Positions 63,428 to 64,000 of a DNA stretch of 64,000 nt are shown here, piece by piece (within the stretch, counting starts at the first letter, position 1; every line of letters starts with the position of its first letter). This DNA is from an uncultured Acetobacteroides sp. (GTDB taxonomy: Bacteria > Bacteroidota > Bacteroidia > Bacteroidales > ZOR0009): the NCBI RefSeq assembly GCF_963678165.1, contig NZ_OY782755.1, positions 186,001 to 250,000 of the forward strand. Reading direction: 5' to 3'. The notes under the pieces are model-generated. The model was not told the DNA's origin, did not search any database, and saw nothing but the letters and a program-made list of their open reading frames with translations. A program made the position numbers and the translations under genes.

Positions 63428-63792
63428 GCAGGCCGTGCAGGCGGACATGCGCGCTGATTTTTTTTGCGCTTCCTTCAAAAGCCTATTTCAAGCGTGAAAC
63501 GGCTTTCTGCGCTTTGCGGAAGTGCATTTCAAGAGTGAAATGGCTTTCCGCGCTTTGCGGAAGTGCATTTCAAGGGTGAAATGGCTTTCCGCGCTTTGCG
63601 GAAGTGCATTTCAAGGATGAAATGGCTTTCCGCGGTTTGCGGAAGTGTATTTCAAGCGTGAAACGGCTTTCCGCAGTTTGCGGAAGAGCATTTCAAGGGT
63701 GAAACGGCTTTCCGCAGCCAGCGGAAGCGCATTTGCCCGACCAAACGGCGCTTTCTCCGATAAGCTGGAGGGGTTGGGATCATCCGAATAGA
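63428..63792. repeat. Array of 41-bp units, each with two hairpins (array C)
   Basis: From 63481 to 63769, six units of 41 bp and a degraded seventh follow one another. Each has hairpin 1, ATTTCA-AGGG-TGAAAT, and hairpin 2, TTCCGC-GCTTT-GCGGAA, with centres about 20.5 bp apart. Changes in hairpin 2 stay mostly outside the pairing arms (loop GCTTT, GGTTT, AGTTT). Since 41 is not a multiple of three, this is not coding. Confidence 0.9.
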
Positions 63793-63827
63793 AAAAGCAC
63801 CGTAGCTTTTGCTGCTACGGTGCTTTT
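63793..63827. terminator. Bidirectional terminator before dipeptidase E
   Basis: Stem AAAAGCACCGTAGC / GCTACGGTGCTTTT with a short loop, T runs on both strands. It serves the minus-strand gene ending at 63853 and marks the end of array C. Confidence 0.9.
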
Positions 63828-63852
63828 CTATGGCTATCGGCTAAGGTTTTAC

Positions 63853-64000
63853 CTAAAGCTTTAGCGCGTTGATGTCGGTAATCTCGATTGGCGCCTGGCC
63901 GTACTTGAACACCCGGATGGGCTTGGGGCCTATGAGCTGGTATTCGCTGCCCTCTAGGCGGATCATGCAGCCCTCGCGGAGGCCAAGCACGGTCATATCC
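63853..64000 (-). CDS. pepE: Dipeptidase E (peptidase family S51), C-terminal fragment at the window edge
   Basis: Only the last 49 codons are inside the window: MTVLGLREGCMIRLEGSEYQLIGPKPIRVFKYGQAPIEI then TDINALKL and stop. The block LGLREG..(I/L)R(V/L)EG....L.G...R.F..G is the conserved C-terminus of PepE, a cytoplasmic aspartyl dipeptidase. The catalytic Ser-His-Glu lies beyond the edge. Confidence 0.75.
   Translation of the reverse strand, partial: DMTVLGLREGCMIRLEGSEYQLIGPKPIRVFKYGQAPIEITDINALKL

Noticed and set aside
63481-63769. CRISPR array
   Set aside because: The full 41-bp unit repeats without any variable spacer.

Overview
The window comes from a member of the Bacteroidota. The evidence is a T9SS-type C-terminal sorting region on a very large secreted protein, many SPI/SPII-exported proteins of Bacteroidales type, TTG/TANNTTTG promoter elements, a YiaA-type membrane protein, BspA-like leucine-rich repeats and YD-repeat (Rhs-like) proteins with N-terminal signal peptides. 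The genus cannot be fixed from this sequence alone; a free-living or environmental Bacteroidales/Marinilabiliales-like organism fits best.

Layout. 1-10 kb is a set of independent genes: a GH2 beta-galactosidase cut by the left edge, a lipoprotein, YiaA, a class C beta-lactamase-type serine hydrolase, OsmC, a GH78 alpha-L-rhamnosidase and a Vat/CatB-type acetyltransferase. 10-14 kb holds a small secreted repeat protein and a dCache-HAMP-GAF membrane sensor. 14-22.3 kb is a two-gene unit: a 2297-aa secreted mosaic protein (LRR, GLUG, NHL, YDG, seven near-identical 231-bp MBG repeats, T9SS tail), then an OmpA-family protein. 22.3-27.2 kb is rich in dispersed palindromic repeats around a ChaN/EreA-like lipoprotein and a secreted esterase.

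27-40.6 kb is the main accessory locus. Two near-identical copies of a cytoplasmic gene of unknown function, in direct orientation, bracket about 11 kb of YD-repeat genes. Reading leftwards on the minus strand: a 1193-aa SpvB/DUF5977/BACON-type partner; a complete 1190-aa YD-repeat protein with a putative metalloprotease-like toxin tail and an exported lipoprotein as candidate immunity protein; then an N-terminally truncated YD-repeat module with a JAB/JAMM-like toxin tail and its own candidate immunity gene, whose signal peptide is frameshifted. Both candidate immunity genes are followed by the same terminator-carrying repeat. The layout is that of a polymorphic toxin locus with an orphan cassette.

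40.7-46.7 kb carries three further exported proteins between decayed repeats. 46.7-52.7 kb holds a GH13 amylase, a MATE transporter and an ECF sigma factor leading a row of small membrane proteins. An IS4-family element (52831-54142) sits inside a short palindromic repeat with an 11-bp target duplication. 54-64 kb contains a methyltransferase, a TPR-DUF2971 protein, a DUF6261-like protein, a secreted YD-like protein, tRNA-Gln(UUG), a PspC-PadR-PspC operon, a DUF2797 protein and a partial dipeptidase E.

The least explained signal is a set of three unrelated intergenic arrays (46066-46401, 56564-56750, 63481-63769) whose sequences differ but whose symmetric centres recur about every 21 bp, i.e. 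two turns of B-DNA. All statements rest on reading the sequence; no database search was run.
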